From the NCBI RefSeq assembly GCF_003628555.1, contig NZ_CP021731.1, positions 3,162,001 to 3,226,000 of the forward strand: 64,000 nucleotides of DNA, in the 5' to 3' direction. The notes beneath the pieces are model-generated. The model did no database searches, was not told the DNA's origin, and saw only the letters and a list, made by a program, of their open reading frames with translations. The stretch's first letter is position 1, and each line of letters opens with the position of its first letter. A program made the position numbers and the translations under genes. The stretch is from Azoarcus sp. DN11 (GTDB lineage: Bacteria > Pseudomonadota > Gammaproteobacteria > Burkholderiales > Rhodocyclaceae). Shown piece by piece: positions 46,772-55,940 of the stretch.

Positions 46772-46796
46772 CTGTCCTCGGTTGCCGTCTTGACGT

Positions 46797-48650
46797 TCAT
46801 GCTGTGATGACCGCCTTGTCGGGCATTTCCGCGTACAGCGCCGCGACCAGATCCTTGCGCCGCGCCAGCACCGCGCGCTGATTGATGTAACCCTTGTCGG
46901 TGATCTCGCCTGCCTCCACCGACGGCGGCTCCGCCATCAGCATCGCCCGCGCCGCCACCGTCGAGGACCCGCCGCCGCCCTGCGCCAGCGCATTCATGCC
47001 CAGGCGCACGCGCGCCAGCACCGCCGGATTCGCCAGCACCTGCTCGACCGGCGCATCGGCCGGCAGACCGGGGCACAGCGAGCGGCACTCGGAAACGTTC
47101 GGGAACACCAGGAAACCGATCTCGTCGCGGTCGTGGCCAGTCACGACGATGTCCTGGGCGACGGGTTTCAGCGCGTCGATGCCCTTCACGCGCAGCGCGC
47201 CGACATGCACCCAGGTCCCGGTCAGCAGCTTGAAGTCTTCGCCGACGCGGCCGTCGAACAGCAGTCCCTGCTCGGGCCGCGCGGGATCGACAAACTCGAC
47301 CGCATCGCCGATCAGGTAGAAACCCTCGTCGTCGAAGGACTTCGCCGTCAGTTCCGGCTGCTTCCAGTAGCCGGGGAACACGTTCGGCCCGCGCACGCGC
47401 ACTTCCAGCTTGTCCGCGCTCGGCACGAGCTTGAGTTCCGTCCCGGGCACCGGCACCCCGATCACCCCCGAGCGCACCGCCTGGAAGTGGCAGTCGGTCG
47501 CGAGCGGCGCAGTCTCGGTCGAACCCCACGACGACACCATCGCGACGCGATGGCCCTTGGTGTCCTCGGAGAGGTTTTCCAGCTCGGCCCACAGGTGCTG
47601 CGGCAACGCCGCACCGGCGTAGAAAATCAGCTTCAGGCGCCCGAAGAACGCTTCGCGCAGTTCGCGATCGCGGCGCAGTTCCGGCACCAGCATGTCGTAG
47701 GCGCGCGGCACGCTGAAGTAGATCGTCGGCGACACCTCCCTGATGTTGCGCAGTGTCCTGGCAAGCAGCGCCGGCACCGGCTTGCCGTCGTCGATATAGA
47801 GGCTGCCGCCGCAGCGCAGCACCATGTTGAGGTTGTGGTTGCTGCCGAAAGTGTGGCTCCACGGCAGCCAGTCCACCAGCACCGGCGGCTCCTCCTTCAG
47901 GAAAGGCCACACCAGTTCCTTCGCGAGCTGGCTCGCGCACAGCATGCGTTGGGTGTTGATGACCGCCTTGGGCGTGCCGACCGACCCCGACGTGAACAGA
48001 AACTTGGCGATCGTGTCCGGCGTGATGCGGTCGAAAGCACGCATCACCGCAGCCTCGTCGCTCGCAGCCTCGATGTCGGAGAAGGCGATGCAGCCTTCCG
48101 TTTGCGCACTGCGGCGTCCAGCGACAACGACGCCATCGTGCAACGGCGCGATCGCCTCGATCGCCGCGCCGAATCGGGCGACGTCGTCGGCATAGACCAC
48201 GCCCGGCCGCATCAGCTCGATGTTGCCTTTCAGCTTGGCGAAATCCTTCGACATCAGCGAATTGCCGGTCGAGATCGCGCACGCGGGCACACCGACGTGC
48301 ATCGCCGCGTACATCAGCAACGCATGCTCGATGGAGTTGTCGGAAAGGATCACGACCGGCCGTTCCGCAGACAGGTTCTGCCCCAGCAGCCAGGTCGCGA
48401 TCGCGACCACACGCCGGCGCGCCTCATCGTAGCTCACCCTGTCCCACTCGCCCGCCGCGTTGCGCTCGGCCAGGAACACGCGCTCGGGTGCTTCCCGCGC
48501 CCAGTGTTCCAGCCACTCGCCCACGCAGCGCGCATAAGCCTGCGGCAGCGGGATGCCCGAGCGCAGGACGCGGCTGCCGTCGGGCCGTTCCTCGATATTC
48601 ACGACCGGGCGCGCGAACATCGCGTCGGTCTCGTTGATCACAGTACTCAT
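46797..48650 (-). CDS. Acyl-CoA ligase of the feruloyl-CoA synthetase type
   Basis: A 617-residue AMP-forming ligase. The ATP loop reads FLFTSGSVGTPKAV, with WLPWSHTFGSNHN, SSWGSTETAPLAT and the hinge region LLFDGRVGEDFKL. The closest type is the feruloyl-CoA synthetase group, which activates hydroxycinnamic acids. In this cluster it would activate an imported phenylpropanoid. It lies 22 bases after the substrate-binding protein gene, tying uptake and activation together. Confidence 0.9.
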   Translation of the reverse strand: MSTVINETDAMFARPVVNIEERPDGSRVLRSGIPLPQAYARCVGEWLEHWAREAPERVFLAERNAAGEWDRVSYDEARRRVVAIATWLLGQNLSAERPVVILSDNSIEHALLMYAAMHVGVPACAISTGNSLMSKDFAKLKGNIELMRPGVVYADDVARFGAAIEAIAPLHDGVVVAGRRSAQTEGCIAFSDIEAASDEAAVMRAFDRITPDTIAKFLFTSGSVGTPKAVINTQRMLCASQLAKELVWPFLKEEPPVLVDWLPWSHTFGSNHNLNMVLRCGGSLYIDDGKPVPALLARTLRNIREVSPTIYFSVPRAYDMLVPELRRDRELREAFFGRLKLIFYAGAALPQHLWAELENLSEDTKGHRVAMVSSWGSTETAPLATDCHFQAVRSGVIGVPVPGTELKLVPSADKLEVRVRGPNVFPGYWKQPELTAKSFDDEGFYLIGDAVEFVDPARPEQGLLFDGRVGEDFKLLTGTWVHVGALRVKGIDALKPVAQDIVVTGHDRDEIGFLVFPNVSECRSLCPGLPADAPVEQVLANPAVLARVRLGMNALAQGGGGSSTVAARAMLMAEPPSVEAGEITDKGYINQRAVLARRKDLVAALYAEMPDKAVITA

Positions 48651-48672
48651 GAATCGTCCCCGCGTGCGCCGC

Positions 48673-49812
48673 TTACTTGATCAGCTTGTAGTTGCCGCTG
48701 TCGATCTTCACCAGCACGTGCGAGCGCTCGTCCAGGCCGAAGTGGTCGTTCGCGTTCATGTTGAAGACACCGTGGCTCGCGACGACCTCCTTGTTCCCCT
48801 CGAGCGCATCGCGCAGGGCTACGCGGAATTCCGGGGTGCCCGCCTTGGCTTTCTTCAGCGCGACCGGCACTGCCTGCTCGATGAGCCGCCAGGCGTCGAA
48901 GGCATGGCCGGCGAAGGACGAGAACGAGCCGGCGCCATATTTCTCCTCGTACTTCGTGACGAGCCCCTTGCCCATGGCCTTCGACGGATGGGAATCGGGA
49001 ATCTGGTCCGCGACCACGACCGGCCCGACCGGAATGATCACGCCGTCGGCCGCCTTGCCCGCGACCTTGAGGAAGGCCTGGTTCGCAACCGCATGCGTCT
49101 GGTATACCTGCCCCTTGTAGCCGCGCTCGACCAGCGTGGTCTGCGGCAGGGCAGCGGGGCTACCCGAAGCGGCGACCAGAATCGCGTCCGGCCGTGCCGA
49201 CACCAGCTTCAGCACCTGCCCGCTCACCGAGGTGTCCGAACGCGCATAGCGCTCGGTCGCGACCAGCTTGATGCCCGCCTCTGCGGCCTTGGCGGTCACC
49301 GAAGCCAGCCAGTCCTCGCCGTACGCGTCCGAGAAGCCGATGAAGCCGAGCGTCTTCACTCCGCTCTGCTTCATGTGCCCGACCACCGCAGCGGCCATCA
49401 CGCTGTTCTGCTGCGGGGTGCGGAACACCCACTTGTTGCGCTCAGCCGGCAGCGACACCGGACTGATCGTGACCTGCGGCGTCGCGCTCTCGTTGGCCAC
49501 CTCGGCGATCGCGGCGGTCGCCGGCGTCGTCGACGAACCCACCAGCACATCCACCTTGTCCTCGCTAACCAGCTTGCGTGCGTTCTTCGTCGCCAGCGTC
49601 GGATCGGTCGCATCGTCGAGCACGATGAAATTGACCTTCTCGCCGCCGATCTGCGTCGGCAGCAGCGCGAACACGTTCTTCTCCGGAATCCCGAGCGAAG
49701 CACCCGGCCCGGTCGCCGACAGCGAAACGCCGATCGTGATGTCGGCGAGCGCCGGCGAACCGTACGAGGCGGCGGCGATCGAGCACAGCACTGCGAGTTT
49801 CTTCACCTGCAT
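48673..49812 (-). CDS. Periplasmic substrate-binding protein of a branched-chain-type ABC transporter
   Basis: A 379-residue LivK-type receptor with a signal peptide (MQVKKLAVLCSIAAASYGSPALA). The mature part begins DITIGVSLSATGPGASLGIP, and VGSSTTPATAAIAEVA belongs to the ligand pocket. Such receptors in aromatic clusters bind benzoates or cinnamates. It heads the catabolic transcription unit; a predicted TetR operator lies about 125 bp upstream (49936). Confidence 0.92.
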   Translation of the reverse strand: MQVKKLAVLCSIAAASYGSPALADITIGVSLSATGPGASLGIPEKNVFALLPTQIGGEKVNFIVLDDATDPTLATKNARKLVSEDKVDVLVGSSTTPATAAIAEVANESATPQVTISPVSLPAERNKWVFRTPQQNSVMAAAVVGHMKQSGVKTLGFIGFSDAYGEDWLASVTAKAAEAGIKLVATERYARSDTSVSGQVLKLVSARPDAILVAASGSPAALPQTTLVERGYKGQVYQTHAVANQAFLKVAGKAADGVIIPVGPVVVADQIPDSHPSKAMGKGLVTKYEEKYGAGSFSSFAGHAFDAWRLIEQAVPVALKKAKAGTPEFRVALRDALEGNKEVVASHGVFNMNANDHFGLDERSHVLVKIDSGNYKLIK

Positions 49813-49935
49813 GTCTCACTCCTTTGGTCTCTTGACGCCCGACTGTGTCGGGTCGAATGGTTGGCGACTCGAGCCGCTCTGTCGCCGGTAGTCACTTCGT
49901 GCCGGCATGGTGTGAAAGTTAGCAGCGCTATTCTC

Positions 49936-49961
49936 ACTTGTCAAACACTTGTTCAACTAGT
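49936..49961. promoter_or_regulatory. Predicted TetR operator before the substrate-binding protein gene
   Basis: A 26-bp site beginning ACTTGTCAAACAC that is identical to the one at 53935-53960 in 24 of 26 positions. The core fits TTGnnnAACnSTTnnnCAA, an imperfect inverted repeat. It lies between livF and the substrate-binding protein gene, at the likely promoter. Confidence 0.7.
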
Positions 49962-49990
49962 TTGTAATGTTTTTGCGCCCCTATCCGACA

Positions 49991-50812
49991 TCACCCCGCC
50001 AGCTTGTCCTGGTGCTTGCCGCCCAGCCCCAGATAGGACTCGATCACCCGCGGATCGTCGGCGAGTTGCTTGGCCGGCCCTTCCATCGAGATCTCGCCGG
50101 TCTCCAGCACATAGGCGTAGTCGGCGACCTGCAGCGCGGCGCGCGCGTTCTGCTCGACCAGCAGGATCGACACGCCGCGCCGGCGCAGCTCGCTGATGAT
50201 GCGGAAGATTTCCCGCACGATCAGCGGCGCGAGCCCCAGGCTCGGCTCGTCGAGCATCAGCAACTTCGGTTTGGCCATCAGCGCCCGCCCCACCGCGAGC
50301 ATCTGGCGCTCGCCGCCCGAGAGCGTGCCGGCCATCTGCGCCTTGCGCTCCTTGAGGCGCGGGAAGAGGCCATACACCTCCTCCATCGTCTCGCCGTGGT
50401 CGCGCTTGCCCATGCGGTAGCGCTGGAAGGCGCCCAGCAGCAGGTTGTCCTCGACGCTCATCTCGGCGAAGAGTTCGCGCTTTTCCGGCACGAGGTTCAT
50501 GCCGCGCGCGACCATGCGCTCGACCCGCGGCACGTACTCGGCCTCGCCGTCGAAGGTGACCTGGCCGCGCGACTCCAGCAGGCCCATGATGGCGGAGAGC
50601 ATCGTCGTCTTGCCCGCGCCGTTGGGGCCGATCACGGTGACGATCTGGCCTTCGCCGACGCGCAGGTTGGCGTTCGACAAGGCCTCAACCTTGCCGTAGG
50701 CGACGCACAGGTCGCGCACTTCGAGCACCGCGCGCGGGGTGCCGGGGGCGGTGTCGAGCGTCTGCTCGATCACGTCCCTCATCGCATTGATCTCCACGCT
50801 CATGCCGTTCAT
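49991..50812 (-). CDS. ABC transporter ATP-binding protein (LivF type)
   Basis: A 273-residue ATPase. Walker A is GPNGAGKTT, the signature LSGGERQML and Walker B LLMLDEPSLGLAP. It has a longer N-terminus than LivF of E. coli, about 28 residues before the domain. It powers the importer with the LivG half of the fused protein. The ATG at 50812 overlaps the stop of the upstream gene; a second ATG at 50803 is also possible. Confidence 0.92.
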   Translation of the reverse strand: MNGMSVEINAMRDVIEQTLDTAPGTPRAVLEVRDLCVAYGKVEALSNANLRVGEGQIVTVIGPNGAGKTTMLSAIMGLLESRGQVTFDGEAEYVPRVERMVARGMNLVPEKRELFAEMSVEDNLLLGAFQRYRMGKRDHGETMEEVYGLFPRLKERKAQMAGTLSGGERQMLAVGRALMAKPKLLMLDEPSLGLAPLIVREIFRIISELRRRGVSILLVEQNARAALQVADYAYVLETGEISMEGPAKQLADDPRVIESYLGLGGKHQDKLAG

Positions 50813-52599
50813 TCCACACCTCCGAGATAGGCTTCGAGCACCGCCGGGTTCTGCTGCACTTCCTCGGGCAGGCCTTCGGCGATCTTCTGGCCGAACTCCA
50901 TCACGACGACGCGATCGACGAGGCCCATCACGAAGTCCATGTCGTGTTCGACGAGAAGAATCCCCATGCCTTCGCCCCTGAGCTTCTTCAGGAGCTCGGC
51001 GAGTGCCTGCTTCTCCTTGAAGCGCAGGCCGGCGGCGGGCTCGTCGAGCAGCAAGAGGCACGGGTCGGCGGCGAGTGCGCGCGCGATCTCGAGGATGCGC
51101 TGCTGGCCCAGCGCGAGGCTACCGGCGGCGTCGAACATGTGCTCGGCGAGCCCCACGCGCTCGATCTGGCGCGCCGCTTCGTTGAGGAGCCGCGCTTCCT
51201 CGCCGCGGTCGAGGCGCCACGCGGCCGGGAACACGCCCTTGCCGCCCCGCAGGTGCGCACCGATGGCGACGTTCTCGAGCACGCTCATCGTCGGCAGGAG
51301 CTTCACGTGCTGGAAGGTGCGGCTCATGCCCATGCGCGCGATTTCTCTTGAGCCGTGGCCGGCGACCGACTGGCCGAGAAACAGCACCTCACCCGAGGTC
51401 GGCGTGTCGACGCCCGAGATCTGGTTGAACATGGTGCTTTTCCCCGCGCCGTTGGGGCCGATCAGCGCGAGGATCTCGCCGGCCTTCACCGAGAGGCTCA
51501 TCGCGTTGTTGGCGACGAGCCCGCCGAACTTCCTTGTGACCTCCTTCGCTTCGAGGATCACGTCCCCGCGCGCCGGCAAGGGCTTTCGCGGCAGCGGTTC
51601 GGCCGCGGCGTCGAGCGTGCGACGCGTCGCCCGCACCGGCACGAGGCGCGCGACGATCGGCCACAGGCCTTCGCGCGCGCGCTGCAGGATCACGACCATC
51701 ATCAGGCCGAAGAAGATCACTTCGAAATTGCCGCTCTCGCCCAAGAGCCGCGGCAGGAGGTCCTGCAGCCACTGCTTGGCGATGGTGATGACGCCCGCGC
51801 CGAGGAGCGCCCCCCACACCTGCCCCGCGCCGCCCACCACCGCCATGAAGAGGTACTCGATGCCGATGTGCAGCCCGAAGGGCGTGGGGTTCACGAAGCG
51901 CTGCATGTGCGCGTACAGCCAGCCGGAGGCGCAGGCATGGAGCGCCGCGATGACGAAGATCACCATCCTTGAGCGCGCGGTATCCACGCCCATCGCCTCG
52001 GCCATCACCATGCCGCCCTTGAGCGCGCGGATCGCGCGGCCTTCGCGCGAGTCGAGGAGGTTCTGGGTGGTAAACACCGCCGACAGCAGGAACACCCAGA
52101 TCAGGTAGAAGATCTGGCTGCCGTCGGTGAGTTCGTAGCCGAACACCGCGATCGGCGGGATGCCGGTGAGGCCCGTGTGGCCGCCCAGCGTCTCGAGCGT
52201 GCCGAAGAGGAAGTACAGGCTGATGCCCCACGCGATGGTGCCCAGCGGCAGGTAGTGGCCGGAGAGCCGCAGCGTCATCGAGCCGAGCACGAGCGCGACG
52301 GTGGCGGTGAACACGAGGCCGACGACGAGCGCGAGCCACGGCGAGCCGCCCGCCCACGCGAGCCAGGACGGCAGATCGGTCGCGGTGGTGAGCACCGCGG
52401 TGGTGTAGGCCCCGAGGCCGACGAAAGCGGCCTGGCCGAAGCTCGTGAGGCCGCCGACGCCGGTCAGCAGCACGAGGCCGAGCGCCACCAGCGCGTACAG
52501 GCCGATGTAGTTCAGGAGCGTGACGTAGAAGGGCGGCATCACGAGCGGCGCCCCCAGCAGCAGGGCCAGGAACAGGCCCAGGACAACGCGCGGCTTCAT
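50809..52599 (-). CDS. Fused ABC permease-ATPase (LivM-LivG)
   Basis: A 596-residue protein joining two usually separate subunits. Residues about 1-330 form a LivM permease with some ten hydrophobic segments ([20 protein letters not shown] is the family signature). Residues about 355-596 form a LivG ATPase: Walker [10 protein letters not shown], signature [10 protein letters not shown], Walker [12 protein letters not shown]. There is no stop or frameshift between them. The start overlaps the stop of livH by four bases. Confidence 0.93.
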   Translation of the reverse strand: MKPRVVLGLFLALLLGAPLVMPPFYVTLLNYIGLYALVALGLVLLTGVGGLTSFGQAAFVGLGAYTTAVLTTATDLPSWLAWAGGSPWLALVVGLVFTATVALVLGSMTLRLSGHYLPLGTIAWGISLYFLFGTLETLGGHTGLTGIPPIAVFGYELTDGSQIFYLIWVFLLSAVFTTQNLLDSREGRAIRALKGGMVMAEAMGVDTARSRMVIFVIAALHACASGWLYAHMQRFVNPTPFGLHIGIEYLFMAVVGGAGQVWGALLGAGVITIAKQWLQDLLPRLLGESGNFEVIFFGLMMVVILQRAREGLWPIVARLVPVRATRRTLDAAAEPLPRKPLPARGDVILEAKEVTRKFGGLVANNAMSLSVKAGEILALIGPNGAGKSTMFNQISGVDTPTSGEVLFLGQSVAGHGSREIARMGMSRTFQHVKLLPTMSVLENVAIGAHLRGGKGVFPAAWRLDRGEEARLLNEAARQIERVGLAEHMFDAAGSLALGQQRILEIARALAADPCLLLLDEPAAGLRFKEKQALAELLKKLRGEGMGILLVEHDMDFVMGLVDRVVVMEFGQKIAEGLPEEVQQNPAVLEAYLGGVE

Positions 52600-53633
52600 T
52601 CCTCTTCCTCCACGTGGTGGCTGGTGAGCGAGCGCCACAAGAGCACCGGGATGATCAGCGTGAACACGATGACTTCCTTGTAGGCGCTGGCCCAGAAGGA
52701 GCTGAAGGCTTCGAGCAGGCCCACCAGCAGCGCACCCGCGGCGGCGATGGGGTAGCTCGCTAGGCCGCCGACGATGGCGGCGACGAAGCCCTTGAGACCG
52801 ATAAGGAAGCCCGTGTCGTAGTAGATGGTCGTGATCGGGGCGATCAGCACCCCGGAAAGCGCGCCGATCGCCGCCGCGAGGAGGAAGGTGAGGCGCCCCG
52901 CGAGCGCGGGCGAGATGCCCATCAGGCGCGCGCCGTTGCGGTTCATCGCGGTCGCGCGCAGCGCCTTGCCGTAAATCGTGCGGCCGAAGAACTGGTACAG
53001 CGCGACGATCAGCACGATCGAGGCGACGACCACCCACAGCGTCTGGCCGGTGACCATCATCGGGCCGAGCTCGAAGCGCGCTTCCGAGAAGGCCGGCGTG
53101 CGCGAGCCTTCGGCGCCGAAGAAGAGCAGCCCCAGGCCCACCATGCCGACGTGCACCGCCACCGAGATGATCAGCAGGATCAGCACCGACGCGGCGGCGA
53201 CCGGCTGGTAGATCAGGCGGTACATCAGCGGCCCCAGCGGCACCACCACCAGGAGCGCCAGCAGCACCTGCACGGCGAGCGGCAAGGTCGCGAGCGGCAG
53301 GGCGTAGAGCAGGCCCGCGAGCACCAGCGGGTAGCCCGCGTTCCACGCCAGCACGTTGGCGATCCGCCCCTTCTGCCCGCTGGCGAGCGCATGGCGCGCA
53401 TCGAGCGCCGCCGCGAGCACCCCCGCCCCGACGAGCAGCCACAGCGTCGCCGGCACCGTGCCGGCCTGGATCATGACCAGAGTGAGCGCGCCGTACGCGA
53501 CAAACTCCCCCTGCGGAATGAAGATCACCCGCGTCACGGCAAACACCAGCACCAGCGCGAGCGCGAGCAGCGCATAGATCGCACCGTTGGTGATGCCGTC
53601 CTGCGCGAGCAACAGCGCTATCTGGAAATCCAT
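52596..53633 (-). CDS. ABC transporter permease (LivH type)
   Basis: A 345-residue membrane protein with about nine hydrophobic segments. The N-terminus [24 protein letters not shown] and the blocks [15 protein letters not shown] and [19 protein letters not shown] belong to LivH permeases. A non-standard insertion (about 65-110) is seen between the early helices. It starts the transport operon and is coupled to the fused LivM-LivG gene. Confidence 0.92.
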   Translation of the reverse strand: MDFQIALLLAQDGITNGAIYALLALALVLVFAVTRVIFIPQGEFVAYGALTLVMIQAGTVPATLWLLVGAGVLAAALDARHALASGQKGRIANVLAWNAGYPLVLAGLLYALPLATLPLAVQVLLALLVVVPLGPLMYRLIYQPVAAASVLILLIISVAVHVGMVGLGLLFFGAEGSRTPAFSEARFELGPMMVTGQTLWVVVASIVLIVALYQFFGRTIYGKALRATAMNRNGARLMGISPALAGRLTFLLAAAIGALSGVLIAPITTIYYDTGFLIGLKGFVAAIVGGLASYPIAAAGALLVGLLEAFSSFWASAYKEVIVFTLIIPVLLWRSLTSHHVEEEE

Positions 53634-53711
53634 GGACGAACTCCGGCTGTCCGCGTCGAGACGCGGAAACACAAGAGATGAAAAAAGGAAGGAAGTCGCG
53701 GGCCGCGAGGG

Positions 53712-53807
53712 CTAGGCGGGCGTCATCGACGCCGCACCGGCACGCCGGACGAGGGAATCGCGCACGGGCGGGGCCGGGGCACGGCTGAGGCAGGGGGTGG
53801 TGGTCAT
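53712..53807 (-). CDS. Possible 31-residue leader peptide before livH
   Basis: ATG at 53807 (GGAG eight bases upstream) opens a 31-residue frame MTTTPCLSRAPAPPVRDSLV then RRAGAASMTPA, ending 78 bases before livH. It lies within the transcribed leader if the promoter is at the TetR operator. No family is recognised; it may be a leader ORF or chance. Confidence 0.3.
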   Translation of the reverse strand: MTTTPCLSRAPAPPVRDSLVRRAGAASMTPA

Positions 53808-53934
53808 TGGTTTGTCTCCGGTCTTGGCCGCCCCGAAGCGGGTGCGGCGGGTGGCGACCTCGATGGTCGCTCTCGAGTTTTGCTCCCGCGGGCACGCCCT
53901 GACGGTGCCCGGACAAGCTACAGCCACCAAACAG

Positions 53935-53960
53935 ACTTGTCAAACAGTTGTTCAAGTAGT
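53935..53960. promoter_or_regulatory. Predicted TetR operator between livH and the tetR-type gene
   Basis: The 26-bp site starting ACTTGTCAAACAG contains the full 19-bp palindrome frame TTGnnnAACnGTTnnnCAA. It sits between the divergent livH operon and the regulator gene, so the regulator would control both itself and the importer. Confidence 0.72.
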
Positions 53961-54074
53961 CTAATCAACCCCGAAACGCGCACAGATCTCCGTCCGTACC
54001 CGATCCCGCGACGAATGCAGCGCAGCCTCCCGCACGCTATGATTCCCGCCCATCCCCCCACCGCACCAGCCTTG

Positions 54075-54971
54075 ATGACCTCTGCCACGGCAGCCGCCCA
54101 CGACGATCCGCCGCTTTCCCCGACCGAGGTCGGGATCCTGCGCCTGGCGCACGATGAGCCCGAACTCGGGCAGGCCGCCGTCGCCGAACGCCTGCGCCGC
54201 GCCGGTCTGACGATCTCCGCTTCGGGGGTGCGCTACATCTGGCAGAGGCACGGACTGGAAACGACCGCCAAGCGCCTGCAGGCGCTCGCCGACGCGACCC
54301 CCGAAGGGCTTGCGGCGCTCACCGACAGCCAGCGCGAGCTCCTCGAACGCGGCACGCTCAGCGCCCAGCTCGCGTCCGCCCCGTGCGACGGCACGCGCAA
54401 CCAGGAGGAACCGCTCGACCGCCGCCAGATCATCCTCAACGCCGCGGCCGAACTGTTCTCTGACCAGGGCTACGACCGCAGCTCGATCCGCGACATCGCG
54501 CGCAAGGTCGGGCTGCTGCCCGGCTCGGTCTACCACCACTTCGCGTCCAAGGACGAGCTCTATCTCGCGGTGCATCGCGAAGGCTTCCAGCGCGTCATGG
54601 GCACGATCACAGCGGAAATCGAAGCGCTTTCCGATCCCTGGGAGCGCCTGCGTCGTGCCTGCGAGGTGCACGTCGCGCAGATGATCGAAGGCCCGGCGGT
54701 CGAACGCATCACCGGACACAGCCTCGCGCTCATCGGCAACCACGAACTCCTCGCGAAGATCCAGCCCGCACGCGAAGCCTACGAACAGCTCTTCCGCGAT
54801 CTCGTCACCGCCCTGCCCGTCGTTCCCGGCACGGATCGCTCGCTGCTGCGCCTCTTCCTCCTTGGTGGCATGAACTGGGTCTATCTGTGGTACCGCGAAG
54901 GCCGCCGCACGCCGCGCCAGATCGCCGACGCGATGGTCGAGATGGTGCGCCGGGGCGTCGCGCCGTCCTGA
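54075..54971 (+). CDS. TetR-family regulator with an extra N-terminal HTH domain
   Basis: A 298-residue protein from ATG 54075 (ATG 54039 is the alternative). The TetR HTH is at about 120-165 (RRQIILNAAAELFSDQGYDR, DIARKVGLLPGSVYHHF), followed by the usual ligand domain. Unusually, residues about 10-65 form another helix-turn-helix of the kind seen in transposase/integrase-like proteins (LSPTEVGILRLAHDEPELGQ, VRYIWQRHGL). The standard family length is about 200. It is divergent from the transporter operon and is the obvious candidate for the two operators. The effector is probably an acyl-CoA or phenylpropanoid. Confidence 0.88.
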   Translation: MTSATAAAHDDPPLSPTEVGILRLAHDEPELGQAAVAERLRRAGLTISASGVRYIWQRHGLETTAKRLQALADATPEGLAALTDSQRELLERGTLSAQLASAPCDGTRNQEEPLDRRQIILNAAAELFSDQGYDRSSIRDIARKVGLLPGSVYHHFASKDELYLAVHREGFQRVMGTITAEIEALSDPWERLRRACEVHVAQMIEGPAVERITGHSLALIGNHELLAKIQPAREAYEQLFRDLVTALPVVPGTDRSLLRLFLLGGMNWVYLWYREGRRTPRQIADAMVEMVRRGVAPS

Positions 54972-55040
54972 GCCGACGCCCCGTGTCCTTGCCTTTCCGT
55001 CGCGATCCGCCATAACTCAAATGGGTGATCGGAGACAGCC

Positions 55041-55691
55041 ATGTTCAAGGACAGGGAAGACGCCGCACGCCAGCTCGCGGCCAGGCTCAAGGGGCGCCCG
55101 CTGAAGGATCCGCTCGTGCTCGCCATCCCGCGCGGCGGCGTCGTCACCGGAGCCGTTCTCGCGCGCGAACTCGGTGCGGAACTCGACGTCGTGCTCGCGC
55201 GCAAGCTGCGCGCCCGCTACGACCCCGAACTCGCGATCGGCGCGATCGGCGAGGACGGCGAGGAATACCTCGCCCGCTTTGCCTACTCCGTGATCGGCAT
55301 CGACGACGACTACCTCGTGGAGGAGCGGGCGCACCAGCTTGCCGAGATCGAACGCCGCAGGGAATACTTCCGCGCCGTGCGGCCCGCCGCCGCGATCGCC
55401 GGCCGCTCGGTCATCGTCACCGACGACGGCGTAGCAACCGGCGCGACGATGCTCGCCGCCTTGCACGTCATCCGCGCCAGGCAGCCGGACGAACTGATCG
55501 TTGCCGTGCCGGTCGGCCCCCCGGACACGCTCGACACGCTCGCACGTCACTGCGACCACGTCGAAAGCGTCCTGAGGCCGGCCTGGCTGGGCGGCATCAG
55601 CGGATTCTACGGCGACTTCACCCAGGTCGAGGACGAAGAGGCGATATGCCTGCTGCGCGACCACCAGCTTTCACGCGTCGCGCCGCGATGA
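55041..55691 (+). CDS. Phosphoribosyltransferase family protein
   Basis: A 216-residue protein with the PRPP-binding motif VIVTDDGVATGATM (about 120-134) and an N-terminal LVLAIPRGGVVTGAVLA. This type, often near stress genes, has no proven substrate. The start at 55041 follows GGAGACAGCC. It is probably monocistronic. Confidence 0.87.
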   Translation: MFKDREDAARQLAARLKGRPLKDPLVLAIPRGGVVTGAVLARELGAELDVVLARKLRARYDPELAIGAIGEDGEEYLARFAYSVIGIDDDYLVEERAHQLAEIERRREYFRAVRPAAAIAGRSVIVTDDGVATGATMLAALHVIRARQPDELIVAVPVGPPDTLDTLARHCDHVESVLRPAWLGGISGFYGDFTQVEDEEAICLLRDHQLSRVAPR

Positions 55692-55940
55692 CCCCGATGC
55701 CGGGGCCGTATCTGCGCCTGTCAGCGTGCGAATCGGCCCCTCGAACGCAACGATCGTGAAATTTGCACGCGGCAAGCAAATAAGCAAGCTTGCATACTGC
55801 GCGGAAACACGTATACCGCGCATATTCAGTTACTATTACTTACAGTCCGTGACATATTATCGTGCTGCTAGCTGCGGACAAGGTGCGCAGTCGGCAGGCC
55901 CCTCACTGACAAAGGCCCCGGCGATCGAAGAATCCGACCA

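Noticed and set aside
53634..53955. Upstream extension of the LivM-LivG frame through the livH region
   Set aside because: The frame overlaps the livH gene and reads as arginine-rich nonsense; the proper LivM start is the ATG at 52599 overlapping the livH stop.
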